Source: Altibacter sp.
GTDB lineage: Bacteria; Bacteroidota; Bacteroidia; Flavobacteriales; Flavobacteriaceae
Direction of reading: 5' to 3'
NCBI RefSeq assembly: GCF_019913785.1
Contig: NZ_JAIOHK010000035.1
Coordinates: forward strand, 1-64,000
DNA length: 64,000 bases
Part shown: positions 35,169 to 43,996 of the stretch, one piece after another
Layout: the number at the start of each line of letters is the position of its first letter
How positions within the stretch are numbered: position 1 is the first letter of the stretch
Translations under genes and position numbers: made by a program
The notes under the pieces: model-generated
The model's database searches: none
What the model saw: only the letters and a program-made list of their open reading frames with translations
What the model was told of the DNA's origin: nothing

Positions 35169-35480
35169 ATGCTCCAACCTATTGTTCATTACAGTTTTCA
35201 TTTTTTACTTCCCGGATTAATAGCCTGGGTTTTCTTTAGATCACAGTGGAAAAAAGCTTGGTTGATTATGATTGCTACCATCCTTGTAGATTTGGACCAT
35301 CTTATCGCAGATCCAATTTTTTCTCCGCAACGCTGCAGTATTAACTTTCATCCCTTACACAGCTATATAGCCATCACAGCATATTTCGGAATGTTATTTT
35401 TCAAAAAGACCCGTATTGTTGCGGTGGGGTTATTGTTGCACATGCTCACAGATGGTTTGGATTGTCTGTGGATGAGGTAA
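35169..35480 (+). CDS. DUF6122-like small membrane protein
   Basis: A 103-residue protein with about three membrane helices: the stretch HYSFHFLLPGLIAWVFFRSQWKKAWLIMIATILVDLDHLIADPIFSPQRCSINFHPLHSYIA resembles the Bacteroidota DUF6122 family, with conserved His/Asp residues (DLDHLIADP; HPLHSY; HMLTDGLDCLW) that recall metal-dependent hydrolases of the YdjM/DUF457 kind. Function unknown. It starts 4 bases after the CarboxypepD gene. Confidence 0.72.
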   Translation: MLQPIVHYSFHFLLPGLIAWVFFRSQWKKAWLIMIATILVDLDHLIADPIFSPQRCSINFHPLHSYIAITAYFGMLFFKKTRIVAVGLLLHMLTDGLDCLWMR

Positions 35481-35487
35481 TTCCCTG

Positions 35488-35961
35488 TTAGCGATGGTGA
35501 TAGGGTTCGTTTCGTAAGATGGTAAAAGCCCGGTAGAGCTGTTCCACGAAGAACAAACGTACCATTTGGTGAGAAAAGGTCATCGATGAAAGTGAGATTT
35601 TACCAGTTGCTCTTGCATATAATTCATCGCTAAATCCATAAGGTCCTCCAATGACAAATACTAAGTTTTTTAATCCGCTGTTCATTTTTTTCTGAAGAAA
35701 TTCAGAAAACCCCACCGAACTATACGTTTTCCCCTTTTCATCTAACAGCAAAACGATGTCACTTGGGATTAACCTTTTAAGAATTTCATCTCCTTCGGCT
35801 TGTTTTTGAAGTGCTTCGGAAAGGTTCTTGGCATTCTTGATATCGGGAATTATTTCCATGGAAAAAGGCACGTAATGCCCCAGGCGTTTTTGGTAGTCTT
35901 CTAATAGCGATTCCAATGCCTTGTCGTCGGTTTTTCCAATGGCCAATACAGTAATTTTCAT
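35488..35961 (-). CDS. rlmH: 23S rRNA (pseudouridine-1915 N3)-methyltransferase
   Basis: A 157-residue SPOUT methyltransferase starting MKITVLAIGKTDDKALESLLEDYQKRLGHY, with the knot motif LVFVIGGPYGFSDELYARATGKISLSSMTFSHQMVRLFFVEQLYRAFTILRNEPYHH. It methylates pseudouridine 1915 in helix 69 of 23S rRNA. The longer frame to 36078 would add 39 residues without family similarity. Divergent from nadC. Confidence 0.95.
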   Translation of the reverse strand: MKITVLAIGKTDDKALESLLEDYQKRLGHYVPFSMEIIPDIKNAKNLSEALQKQAEGDEILKRLIPSDIVLLLDEKGKTYSSVGFSEFLQKKMNSGLKNLVFVIGGPYGFSDELYARATGKISLSSMTFSHQMVRLFFVEQLYRAFTILRNEPYHHR

Positions 35962-36068
35962 CTGTTGCTTTTGAGAATTTAAAAATACAAAGATAAAATG
36001 GGTTGACTTCCAAGTTCCGGTATCGGTCTTCGAACTTTTTACGTTATTTTTACTAAAAATTGAATCGA

Positions 36069-36926
36069 ATGATTTCAAAAAAACAATTCAATAGAGAAAT
36101 AGACAAGATCATCTCGAATGCAATTCGCGAAGATGTAGGGGATGGTGATCATAGTTCTTTGGCATGTATCCCCGAAGACGCTGTGGGCAAAGCAAAGCTA
36201 TTGGTGAAGGACGAGGGGATTATAGCCGGAGTGGATTTCGCCCGACAAGTATTTGACTTTGTAGATCCCGGGCTAAAGGTCGATATTAAGATCACAGATG
36301 GCAGTAAGGTGAAGCACGGAGATGTTTGTTTTTATGTTTCCGGACTATCCCAGTCTATACTGAAGAGTGAACGGCTTGTACTGAATGCCATGCAGCGAAT
36401 GAGTGCCATTGCTACCAAAACAAATGAATATGTGCAACTGCTGGAAGGTACCGGCACCAAAATATTGGATACCCGAAAAACAACACCGGGCATTCGTGCC
36501 TTAGAGAAATGGGCGGTAAAAATAGGAGGAGGGGAAAATCACCGCTTTGCCTTGTACGATATGATTATGCTAAAGGACAACCATATTGATTTCTGTGGTG
36601 GGATTACAAAAGCGATTCAAAAAACCAAAGAATACCTCCAAGATCATAGCTTTAATCTAAAAATTATCGTGGAGGCTAGAAACTTGAAAGAAATTGAGGA
36701 GATCCTTGAAAACGAAGGGGTATACCGTATTCTGATCGATAATTTCAATTATGAAGATACGCGAAAGGCGGTTCAATTAATTGGAGATACCTGCCTTACA
36801 GAATCCAGTGGCGGGATCACCTTAGAGACTGCTAGGAAATATGCCGAATGTGGCGTTGATTATATTTCGAGTGGGGCCTTAACACACTCTGTATATAATA
36901 TGGACCTTAGCTTAAAGGCAGTGTAA
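36069..36926 (+). CDS. nadC: Nicotinate-nucleotide diphosphorylase (carboxylating)
   Basis: A 285-residue quinolinate phosphoribosyltransferase, making nicotinate mononucleotide in de novo NAD synthesis. Motifs: EDVGDGDHSSLACIPED, SERLVLNAMQRMSAIAT, ILDTRKTTPGIRALEKWAVKIGGGENHRFALYDMIMLKDNHID, and VDYISSGALTHS. The ATG at 36069 fits better than the TTG at 36060. Its stop shares TAATG with yihY downstream. Confidence 0.95.
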   Translation: MISKKQFNREIDKIISNAIREDVGDGDHSSLACIPEDAVGKAKLLVKDEGIIAGVDFARQVFDFVDPGLKVDIKITDGSKVKHGDVCFYVSGLSQSILKSERLVLNAMQRMSAIATKTNEYVQLLEGTGTKILDTRKTTPGIRALEKWAVKIGGGENHRFALYDMIMLKDNHIDFCGGITKAIQKTKEYLQDHSFNLKIIVEARNLKEIEEILENEGVYRILIDNFNYEDTRKAVQLIGDTCLTESSGGITLETARKYAECGVDYISSGALTHSVYNMDLSLKAV

Positions 36927-37846
36927 TGGCAACAGAAGCCGAAGGTTATATCACAAAGATTCCAATACTTAGAAGCCTGGTAACGCTTAGCAGACGCATC
37001 AAGCTTCCCGGGTTTAAGGGGTTGTCGTTGTATGATCTATTAGAAATGTATGGACGAGGCATCGTAAAAGGAACATTTTCTTCGAGAGCCAGTTCGATTG
37101 CATATAGCTTTTTTGTGGCCCTATTTCCCTTTGTGCTCTTTATGCTGAATTTGATTCCTATAATTCCTATAGAAGGATTTCAAACGCGTTTCTTGATATT
37201 TATTGAAGAATTGTTGCCGCCACAGACAGCCGAATTCTTCTATCCTACCATCGCAGATATTGCGGTAAACCCGAGAGGAGGAGGGCTGTTGTCCTTTGTT
37301 TTTTTCCTGTCCTTATTTTTGGCCGCCAATGGAGTTAACGCCATCTTTAGCGCCTTCGAATACTCCTTCCATGTGACGATCAATCGCGGGTTTTTTAAGC
37401 AATACGTGGTTGCCTTGGTGGTGTCTATCTTTTTGGCATTGTTATTGTTAATCACGGTAGGAGTCATCCTGTATGGAGAATACGCCATTAGCAGTTTAAA
37501 AGGAAACGAGTACATACAGAACGATCTCTTTTGGATTTCAGCGTTACAGCTTACGGTCTTTGTTGTCATGGTCTATATTATAATATCGACACTTTATTAT
37601 TACGGTACAAAAGAAGGAAAGGAATCGAAATTCTTTTCGATAGGCGCCTTGGTTACTACCCTGTTGTTCTTGTTGACAACCTACTTTTTCGGAATCTATA
37701 TCAACAATTTTTCAAAATACAATGAGTTGTACGGTTCGATTGGTGCTCTATTGATTATGATGTTATATATTTGGATTAACGCAAACCTATTGTTGTTAGG
37801 ATTTGAATTGAATATTTCCCTACAACGATTGAAAGATAAATGCTAA
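36926..37846 (+). CDS. YihY/virulence factor BrkB family membrane protein
   Basis: A 306-residue protein with about six to seven membrane helices. The family start GTFSSRASSIAYSFFVALFPFVLFMLNLIPII and the C-terminal helical YLLTTYFFGIYINNFSKYNELYGSIGALLIMMLYIWINANLLLLGFELN are the BrkB (former 'RNase BN') pattern. It starts in the TAATG overlap with nadC, so the two are coupled. Function unknown. Confidence 0.9.
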   Translation: MATEAEGYITKIPILRSLVTLSRRIKLPGFKGLSLYDLLEMYGRGIVKGTFSSRASSIAYSFFVALFPFVLFMLNLIPIIPIEGFQTRFLIFIEELLPPQTAEFFYPTIADIAVNPRGGGLLSFVFFLSLFLAANGVNAIFSAFEYSFHVTINRGFFKQYVVALVVSIFLALLLLITVGVILYGEYAISSLKGNEYIQNDLFWISALQLTVFVVMVYIIISTLYYYGTKEGKESKFFSIGALVTTLLFLLTTYFFGIYINNFSKYNELYGSIGALLIMMLYIWINANLLLLGFELNISLQRLKDKC

Positions 37847-37876
37847 TTTTAACCTAACACTTTTAATTATATCAAA

Positions 37877-38440
37877 ATGAAAAATCTATTGTTACTTATT
37901 ATCTCCATCGTTACTGTAAATGTTTCTGTAGCTCAGACAGAAGTTGGTAGCGTAACCTTGCCAAATTCGGTGAATTTTGGTGGTGAGGAGCTCGCCTTAA
38001 ACGGTGCCGGAATTAGAAGAAAGGCAATGGTACTCAAATTGTACTCTGGAGGATTATACCTTGCAAAAAAATCCAGCGACGCAAAAAGTATCATGAATGC
38101 CGATGAAACCATGGCGATCAAATTGGTCATCACATCGTCATTTGTTTCCAGTGAAGCCATGAGTGAGGCCGTAGAAGAAGGGTTTGAAGCCTCTATGGGC
38201 GGAAATACTTCTTCCTTGGATTCGGAAATAAAAAAATTCATCACCTTCTTCAGCGATGAGATTGTAGAAAACGACACCTTCGATATTACCTATCAGAAAG
38301 GACGTGGTGTGGTAGCTTACAAAAACGGGAAGGAACTAGGAACTGTTTCCGGTATGAAGTTTAAGAAAGCCTTATTTGGAATTTGGCTTGGAAATGATCC
38401 TGTAGATAGCAAGCTGAAAAAAGGAATGTTAGGCAAATAA
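37877..38440 (+). CDS. Exported chalcone isomerase-like protein
   Basis: A 187-residue protein with a signal peptide ending at SVAQ (residue 20) and a chalcone-isomerase-like domain: LNGAGIRRKAMVLKLYSGGLYLAKKSSDAKSIMNADETMAIKLVITSSFVSSEAMSEAVEEGFE. Bacterial relatives are periplasmic and have no flavonoid activity known. Substrate or ligand unknown. Confidence 0.82.
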   Translation: MKNLLLLIISIVTVNVSVAQTEVGSVTLPNSVNFGGEELALNGAGIRRKAMVLKLYSGGLYLAKKSSDAKSIMNADETMAIKLVITSSFVSSEAMSEAVEEGFEASMGGNTSSLDSEIKKFITFFSDEIVENDTFDITYQKGRGVVAYKNGKELGTVSGMKFKKALFGIWLGNDPVDSKLKKGMLGK

Positions 38441-38463
38441 CAAAAACATATTTAGTAGTATCT

Positions 38464-38497
38464 TTAGGCTGCCCAATCGGGTGGCCTAATTTTTTTT
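38464..38497 (+). terminator. Intrinsic terminator between the chalcone-isomerase-like gene and priA
   Basis: TTAGGCTGCCC pairs with GGGTGGCCTAA (38464-38474 with 38479-38489) over an AATC loop, followed by eight T residues. It lies 7 bases before the GTG of priA. Confidence 0.8.
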
Positions 38498-38503
38498 CAG
38501 CAC

Positions 38504-40954
38504 GTGTATTTTATAGATGTTATACTTCCAATTCCGTTAAAGCAAACCTTTACCTATAGTGTAAACAAAGACGAGGCTGCTTTTCTGCGACAAGGCATGC
38601 GGGTGGCCGTCCCTTTTGGGAAATCGAAAATTTACACAGGTATAGTCTATGTGGTGCACCAATCGGCTCCTTCGGGCTATGAAACCAAATCCATAGACCA
38701 TATTCTGGACGAGAACCCGCTTATTACCTCCTTGCAAATAAAACATTGGGAGTGGATGGCTTCCTACTATATGTGTACGTTGGGGGAAGTGATACGCGCT
38801 GCGTTGCCCTCTGCCTTCCTGTTGGAGAGTGAAACTATTATTAGGTTAGCTTCGGAAAGGCAGGTAGATGAAACGGATTTTAGCGATGATGAATTCTTGG
38901 TATTCGAAGCCTTGCAACATCAAGCGACCCTACACATCAATGATATCCGCTCCATATTGGATAGGAGGCAGGTGGTAAGTGTGCTTCAGAAATTACTTCA
39001 GAAAGGAATCATACAGGTACAGGAAGAGGTGTACGAACAATACACGCCAAAACTGAAACGCTACATCAAGCTCGCTCCCGTATATGCCAAAGAAGAAAGT
39101 CTACGTGAATTACTCGATAGCTTGTCCAGAGCTCCGAAGCAGCGGCAAATGCTGATGACGCTCTTTATGCTGAATGCACAGGAAAAAAAGCCGGTGGATG
39201 CGATTCAGTTACAGCGAAAAAGCGATAGTACTGCGGCCGTTTTAAAAGCACTGATTGATAAGGGTATTTTAGAGGAATACTTTATTCAGAAGGATAGGAT
39301 GGAATACAAGGGGGATGAAGCCTCAGATCTAAAAAAATTGAATGAGGCACAGTTGCGGGCTTATTCCCAAATTAAAACTTCTTTCGAAACACAGGATGTC
39401 ACCTTGCTACATGGTGTGACCTCCAGTGGTAAGACCGAGATCTATGTAAAGCTTATAGCCGAAATAATTGCCACTGGGAAACAGGTCTTGTACATGCTCC
39501 CTGAAATTGCATTGACGACCCAGCTTATTGGGCGACTTCAGCATTATTTTGCAGATCAGGTTGCGGTCTATCATTCAAAGTATTCTACCAACGAACGAGT
39601 TGAAGTATGGAGCAATGTTTTGCACAGCAAACCCAAAGCACAGATCGTGATTGGGGCACGCTCCTCCTTGTTCTTACCTTTTAGCAACCTAGGATTGATC
39701 ATTGTGGACGAAGAGCACGAGCCTTCTTTTAAACAGTACAATCCCGCACCACGGTATCACGGACGCGATAGCGCGGTAGTTTTGGCCAAGCTTCACACTG
39801 CAAAAACCTTGATGGGCAGTGCTACTCCGGCGCTGGAAAGCTATCACAATGCCAGACAAGGCAAGTACGGTCTCGTTCACTTAGCATTGCGTTTCGGAAA
39901 TGTTATGATGCCCGAAATTGAACTGGTAGATATCAAGGAGAAGCACCGCAAGAAACAAATGACGGGTCATTTCAGTGATACCTTACTCGCCAAAATGAAC
40001 GAAGCACTGGATAATAACGAGCAGGTGATCCTGTTTCAAAATAGACGCGGGTATGCCCCGGTAGTAGAATGTACCACCTGTGGTGTTTCGCCCCAATGTC
40101 CCAATTGCGATGTGAGTTTAACGTTTCATCAATTCAAGAACGAACTGCGCTGTCACTATTGCGGCTATCATATGGCTATGTTGCCATCGTGTATGGCATG
40201 TGGAAGTGAAACCTTAGATAACAAAGGCTTTGGTACCGAACAGATTGAAACCGAATTGAAGTCCTTATTCCCGGAGCACCGAATAGCCCGGATGGACCAG
40301 GATACCACCAAAGGAAAGCATGCCTATTCGAAACTCATCGATGCATTGGAGAATCAGGAAATTGACATCCTAGTTGGAACACAGATGTTGGCCAAGGGGT
40401 TGGATTTTCGGGAAGTTAGTTTGGTGGGGGTAATGAATGCCGATAATTTATTGAACTTCCCCGATTTTAGGGCACATGAGCGTAGTTTTCAATTGTTACA
40501 GCAGGTTTCGGGTAGGGCAGGACGTACGCAAAAACGTGGTAAGGTCCTTATTCAGACCTATAACCCCTACCATCAAATCCTTCAACAGGTAAGTGTAAAC
40601 GACTACGAAGGTATGTATAAGCAACAGGTGGAGGAGCGCTATCAATATAAATATCCTCCCTTTTTCAGAATTATAAAGATCACCTTTAAAGATAAGAATC
40701 AGCAGAAAATGCAAAAAGGAGCGACTTGGTTTGGGCAAGCACTGCAATTAAAATTGGATGAGTATGTGTTGGGGCCTGAAGCACCTCCTGTGGGGCGTGT
40801 TCGGAATTTGTATATTTCAAATATATTGGTCAAGATTCCAAAAAAGAGTTCCCTTTCAAAAACCAAAAAGTTTATTGATGGGGTACAGCGAAGTTTTAAT
40901 TCCATCAAGGAATTTTCAACGGTTCGCGTAACAATAGATGTGGATAATTATTAG
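38504..40954 (+). CDS. priA: Primosomal replication helicase PriA
   Basis: An 816-residue superfamily-2 helicase that restarts stalled replication forks. It has Walker A GVTSSGKTE, the DEEH box (IIVDEEHEPSFKQ), motif SATPALES, a zinc-binding block of eight cysteines (CTTCGVSPQCPNCDV, CHYCGYH, CMACGSE) and the QVSGRAGR motif. The N-terminal DNA-binding region starts MYFIDVILPIPLKQTFTYSV. The start is GTG. Its stop overlaps the convergent response-regulator gene by 4 bases. Confidence 0.95.
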   Translation: MYFIDVILPIPLKQTFTYSVNKDEAAFLRQGMRVAVPFGKSKIYTGIVYVVHQSAPSGYETKSIDHILDENPLITSLQIKHWEWMASYYMCTLGEVIRAALPSAFLLESETIIRLASERQVDETDFSDDEFLVFEALQHQATLHINDIRSILDRRQVVSVLQKLLQKGIIQVQEEVYEQYTPKLKRYIKLAPVYAKEESLRELLDSLSRAPKQRQMLMTLFMLNAQEKKPVDAIQLQRKSDSTAAVLKALIDKGILEEYFIQKDRMEYKGDEASDLKKLNEAQLRAYSQIKTSFETQDVTLLHGVTSSGKTEIYVKLIAEIIATGKQVLYMLPEIALTTQLIGRLQHYFADQVAVYHSKYSTNERVEVWSNVLHSKPKAQIVIGARSSLFLPFSNLGLIIVDEEHEPSFKQYNPAPRYHGRDSAVVLAKLHTAKTLMGSATPALESYHNARQGKYGLVHLALRFGNVMMPEIELVDIKEKHRKKQMTGHFSDTLLAKMNEALDNNEQVILFQNRRGYAPVVECTTCGVSPQCPNCDVSLTFHQFKNELRCHYCGYHMAMLPSCMACGSETLDNKGFGTEQIETELKSLFPEHRIARMDQDTTKGKHAYSKLIDALENQEIDILVGTQMLAKGLDFREVSLVGVMNADNLLNFPDFRAHERSFQLLQQVSGRAGRTQKRGKVLIQTYNPYHQILQQVSVNDYEGMYKQQVEERYQYKYPPFFRIIKITFKDKNQQKMQKGATWFGQALQLKLDEYVLGPEAPPVGRVRNLYISNILVKIPKKSSLSKTKKFIDGVQRSFNSIKEFSTVRVTIDVDNY

Positions 40955-41664
40955 GTGCGCATGGTAGCGGCAAGGGCTTCTACCAGATCGGCTTTCCTGT
41001 TTCTACTCAGCGGCAACTGCTCTTTATCAAGCTCAATCACCTTGCTGTTGTAGCGTTCTACCTTATCTAAATTCACGATATAGGATTTGTGAATGCGTAA
41101 AAAACGATCGTTAGGAAGCAGCGACTCGAACGCTTTCATGGTAGAAAGCACCACCAATGCGTCATGTTCCGTCACTAATTTCACATAATCGCCAAGGGCT
41201 TCAATATACCGAAGCTCATTAAGAAATACTTTTCGCTTTTTCAGATTACTTTTTACGAAAATAAAGTCCTCTTCATCAAAACCATCATCATTCTTCAGTT
41301 TGTAATTGGTTATAGCTTTGTGGACCGCATTTAAAAACCGTTCTTTCGAGATCGGCTTCCGAAGATAATCAACGGCGTCGTAATCAAAAGCTTTAAAGGC
41401 ATACTTGGTCTTCCCGGTAACAAAGATAATCTGTGGTTTGTGGGTAAGATCGTCTAATAGGTCGAATCCAGAGAGGATCGGCATTTCAATATCTAAAAAG
41501 ATAAGATCAATCTCTGTAGTTGCTAACCCCATCTTAGCTTCAATGGCATTATTGTACTCGGCTACGAGATCCAACGACGGATGATTCTCAATCAATTTTA
41601 CAATAGAAAGGCGTTGCAATGTAGAATCGTCTACGATGGCACACTTAAGTATTGGTTTGTCCAC
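40951..41664 (-). CDS. LytTR-type response regulator
   Basis: A receiver domain (CAIVDDSTLQRLSIVKLIE; phosphoacceptor in LIFLDIEMPILSGFDLL; KPISKERF) is followed by a LytTR DNA-binding domain (YIEALGDYVKLVTEH to RFLRIHKSYIVNLDKV). The GTG at 41664 gives 237 residues starting VDKPILKCAIVDD; a longer frame to 41730 adds 22 unlikely residues. No sensor kinase is adjacent, so it is an orphan here. Confidence 0.9.
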   Translation of the reverse strand: MDKPILKCAIVDDSTLQRLSIVKLIENHPSLDLVAEYNNAIEAKMGLATTEIDLIFLDIEMPILSGFDLLDDLTHKPQIIFVTGKTKYAFKAFDYDAVDYLRKPISKERFLNAVHKAITNYKLKNDDGFDEEDFIFVKSNLKKRKVFLNELRYIEALGDYVKLVTEHDALVVLSTMKAFESLLPNDRFLRIHKSYIVNLDKVERYNSKVIELDKEQLPLSRNRKADLVEALAATMRT

Positions 41665-41803
41665 AGTTAGGTAGTTTTTGGTACAGCAATTATAAGTAAA
41701 AAATCGATGAATGACAAGTTTTTTTAACATTTGTCGTGAAAATTAGTCACTTTATCAATTCTTGTAGGAAAAAAGGCATGGTTTGAAAGAAGTGAAAATA
41801 GTG

Positions 41804-41834
41804 TTTGAAAATATGAAATAAAGTAGTATTTTTG
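41804..41834 (+). promoter_or_regulatory. Bacteroidota promoter for the rpsF-rpsR-rplI operon
   Basis: TTTG at 41804-41807 and TATTTTTG at 41827-41834 are separated by exactly 19 bases. Transcription should begin near 41840, giving a 48-base leader with a small TGGCA/TGCCA hairpin (41843-41855) that could help r-protein feedback. Confidence 0.75.
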
Positions 41835-41887
41835 CACGCTCTTGGCAAAGTGCCAGGATATAAATCAATTTTTAATATCGATTTTTT

Positions 41888-42229
41888 ATGAATCATTACG
41901 AAACTGTTTTCATCTTAAATCCCGTTTTATCTGAAGAACAGATAAAGGAAACAGTTAAGAAATACGAAGATATTCTTGTTTCTAAAGGTGCTAAGATGAT
42001 ATCCAAAGAGAATTGGGGGCTAAAAAAATTAGCCTACGCAATTCAACACAAAAAAAGTGGTTTTTATCACTTGTTTGAGTACACCACTCCAGGTGACGCA
42101 ATTAACGAACTAGAAGTAGAGTTTAGAAGAGATGAGCGCATTATGCGTTATCTAACGGTTGCCCTTGATAAGCACGCTGTTGCTTGGGCAGAAAGAAGAA
42201 GAGTTCGTGATAACAAAAAAACCGCATAA
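41888..42229 (+). CDS. rpsF: 30S ribosomal protein S6 (bS6)
   Basis: A 113-residue protein with the bS6 pattern: MNHYETVFILNPVLSEEQIKETVKKYE, GLKKLAYAIQHKKSGFYHLFEY and ELEVEFRRDERIMRYLTVALDKHAVAWAERRR. S6 binds S18 on the platform of the small subunit. Located first in a conserved operon with rpsR and rplI. Confidence 0.97.
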   Translation: MNHYETVFILNPVLSEEQIKETVKKYEDILVSKGAKMISKENWGLKKLAYAIQHKKSGFYHLFEYTTPGDAINELEVEFRRDERIMRYLTVALDKHAVAWAERRRVRDNKKTA

Positions 42230-42232
42230 GCC

Positions 42233-42529
42233 ATGGCAACATTACAACAACAAGCAAAAGGAAAAAAAGACGGAGAGATCAGATATCTTACTCCGCTAAA
42301 CATTGAGACTTCAAAGGCGAAGAAATATTGCATGTTTAAGAAGTCGGGTATCAAGTATGTAGACTACAAAGATCCGGATTTCTTGATGCGATTCGTAAAC
42401 GAACAAGGTAAGATCTTACCTAGACGATTGACAGGAACTTCATTAAAGTACCAACGTAAAGTAGCTGTAGCTGTGAAAAGAGCACGTCATTTAGCGTTGA
42501 TGCCGTACGTAGCCGATTTATTAAAATAA
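42233..42529 (+). CDS. rpsR: 30S ribosomal protein S18 (bS18)
   Basis: A 98-residue bS18 with [64 protein letters not shown]. It is longer than the E. coli protein at the N-terminus ([21 protein letters not shown]), as is usual in Bacteroidota. S18 pairs with S6 and lies in the same operon. The start is 3 bases after the rpsF stop. Confidence 0.97.
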   Translation: MATLQQQAKGKKDGEIRYLTPLNIETSKAKKYCMFKKSGIKYVDYKDPDFLMRFVNEQGKILPRRLTGTSLKYQRKVAVAVKRARHLALMPYVADLLK

Positions 42530-42544
42530 AAAGCAGATAGGATT

Positions 42545-42997
42545 ATGGAACTTATATTAAAAAATGACGTAGAAAACCTAGGTTTTGCAGATGACGTAGT
42601 CAATGTGAAAAATGGGTACGGTAGAAACTTTTTGATTCCACAAGGTCTTGCTATTCTAGCAACTCCTTCTGCAAAAAAAGTTTTGGCTGAAACCTTAAAG
42701 CAACGCGCTTACAAAGAAAAGAAAGTCATTGAAGACGCACAGACGGAAGCTGATAAGTTAAACGGATTGGAAATTAAAATTACTTCTAAAGCAGGTGAAG
42801 GAGACAAGTTATTTGGATCTATCACCAATGCGAACCTTGCCGAAGCCCTTGAAAAAGAAGGTGTGACTGTTGAGAAGAAGTATATTGCTATCGCCGGAGG
42901 TACCATTAAACGTACCGGACAGTACGAAGCGACCATTCGTTTCCACAGAGATGTGATTTCAAACTTCACATTCGATGTAATTGCTGAAGCAAAATAA
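42545..42997 (+). CDS. rplI: 50S ribosomal protein L9 (bL9)
   Basis: A 150-residue bL9: MELILKNDVENLGFADDVVNVKNGYGRNFLIPQGLAILAT is the family start, then the long connecting helix and the C-terminal domain (KLFGSITNANLAEALEKEGVTVEKKYI). Last gene of the rpsF operon, followed by an intrinsic terminator. Confidence 0.97.
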   Translation: MELILKNDVENLGFADDVVNVKNGYGRNFLIPQGLAILATPSAKKVLAETLKQRAYKEKKVIEDAQTEADKLNGLEIKITSKAGEGDKLFGSITNANLAEALEKEGVTVEKKYIAIAGGTIKRTGQYEATIRFHRDVISNFTFDVIAEAK

Positions 42998-43020
42998 TTA
43001 GAACAAACATTTATATTTAA

Positions 43021-43048
43021 ACCTCGGCAACTGTCGGGGTTTTTTTTA
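43021..43048 (+). terminator. Intrinsic terminator of the rpsF-rpsR-rplI operon
   Basis: ACCTCG pairs with CGGGGT (43021-43026 with 43035-43040; one T-G wobble) and is followed by at least eight T residues. It lies 24 bases after the rplI stop. Confidence 0.75.
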
Positions 43049-43056
43049 GCCTTATC

Positions 43057-43530
43057 ATGAAATACACGCGCCTTACTAAAGAACAGTTGGAGGAACTTCA
43101 CAGGGAGTTTATCAATTTTCTTGCTGCACAAACCATCACTGTTCAAGAATGGGATGCGATTAAAAAGGACAAGCCGGAAGTCGCCGAGCAAGAACTAGAT
43201 GTGTTTAGTGACCTTATTTGGGAAGGCGTGCTTTCAAAGGCCGAGTTCCTAGAAAATATTTCCAACCACCAGTTGTTTCTTTTTAAATTAGAGGAAACTT
43301 CCATGCGTTTAATTGTGGTAAAAGTGACCGATACTTCCATCGATCTAACAACTTCGGAAGGCTATAAATGGCTTCAGCAAAATTTTACCTCAGACGAGGT
43401 GGAATTTTTACAGGCTTCCAAGGAATATTCGGAAGACAAGCACAAGGATATTTTTGAATTGGTACAACAAGGCTCCGTAATTACGAAAGGAGACCTATAT
43501 CAATTTTTTGAACGGCTTGTAAACAATTAA
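43057..43530 (+). CDS. DUF6495-like protein
   Basis: A 157-residue acidic protein, KYTRLTKEQLEELHREFINFLAAQTITVQEWDAIKKDKPEVAEQELDVFSDLIWEGVLSKAEFLENIS, then EFLQASKEYSEDKHKDIFELVQQGSVITKGDLYQFFERL. This resembles the flavobacterial family DUF6495. Function unknown; it resembles a helical cytosolic protein. It converges with the 45-residue membrane peptide gene, overlapping by 4 bases. Confidence 0.65.
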   Translation: MKYTRLTKEQLEELHREFINFLAAQTITVQEWDAIKKDKPEVAEQELDVFSDLIWEGVLSKAEFLENISNHQLFLFKLEETSMRLIVVKVTDTSIDLTTSEGYKWLQQNFTSDEVEFLQASKEYSEDKHKDIFELVQQGSVITKGDLYQFFERLVNN

Positions 43531-43664
43531 TGGTCTCTTTCTTCAAATCCTTCTTTGCCCTTTTTTCCTATCCTTTTTACGATCAAATAAAGCAGAATAG
43601 CAGCTATAACACCTAAGAACAGGATATAGCAAATGACAATCGCCAAAGTTGAGTAATCATTCAT
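43527..43664 (-). CDS. 45-residue single-span membrane peptide
   Basis: An ATG at 43664 begins MNDYSTLAIVICYILFLGVI, continuing as a hydrophobic helix and then a basic tail (IVKRIGKKGKEGFEERDH). The ATG overlaps the stop of the upstream UPF0145 gene (TAATG), so translation is coupled. The reading frame ends within the 3' end of the DUF6495 gene. Small membrane peptides like this often modulate a partner membrane protein; the nearby FtsX permease is a candidate. Confidence 0.72.
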   Translation of the reverse strand: MNDYSTLAIVICYILFLGVIAAILLYLIVKRIGKKGKEGFEERDH

Positions 43665-43978
43665 TATCTCAGTTTTACAGCCGTGCCATAGGCCAATATT
43701 TCGGAGGCTCCTTGCATCACCATGCTGGTTGCTAAGCGCACATTTACAATCGCATCGGCGCCTTGTTTTTGACCGTCATCCATCATGCGTTGAATCGCCT
43801 GCTCTCTTGCATGTGCTTGAAGTTTGGTATATTCTTCAATCTCTCCACCGACTATGTTTTTAAGTCCGGCGAAAATGTCCCTACCAATATGTCGGGCACG
43901 CACGGTACTGCCGCGGGCTACCCCAAGGATCTCAATTATTTCCTTATTCGGAATAGTTTCTGTTGTTGTGATGATCAT
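43664..43978 (-). CDS. UPF0145/YbjQ heavy-metal-binding domain protein
   Basis: A 104-residue protein matching the YbjQ/UPF0145 pattern: IITTTETIPNKEIIEILGVARGSTVRARHIGRDIFAGLKNIVGGEIEEYTKLQAHAREQAIQRMMDDGQKQGADAIVNVRL. YbjQ forms pentamers or tetramers of unknown function. An upstream ATG at 43990 adds MNFT; the ATG at 43978 fits the family start. Between a FtsX permease and a small membrane peptide gene on one strand. Confidence 0.88.
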   Translation of the reverse strand: MIITTTETIPNKEIIEILGVARGSTVRARHIGRDIFAGLKNIVGGEIEEYTKLQAHAREQAIQRMMDDGQKQGADAIVNVRLATSMVMQGASEILAYGTAVKLR

Positions 43979-43996
43979 AGTGAAATTCATTAAAAA

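Noticed and set aside
42709-43191. 160-residue minus-strand frame across rplI and downstream
   Set aside because: Antisense to a certain ribosomal gene and its terminator; not coding.
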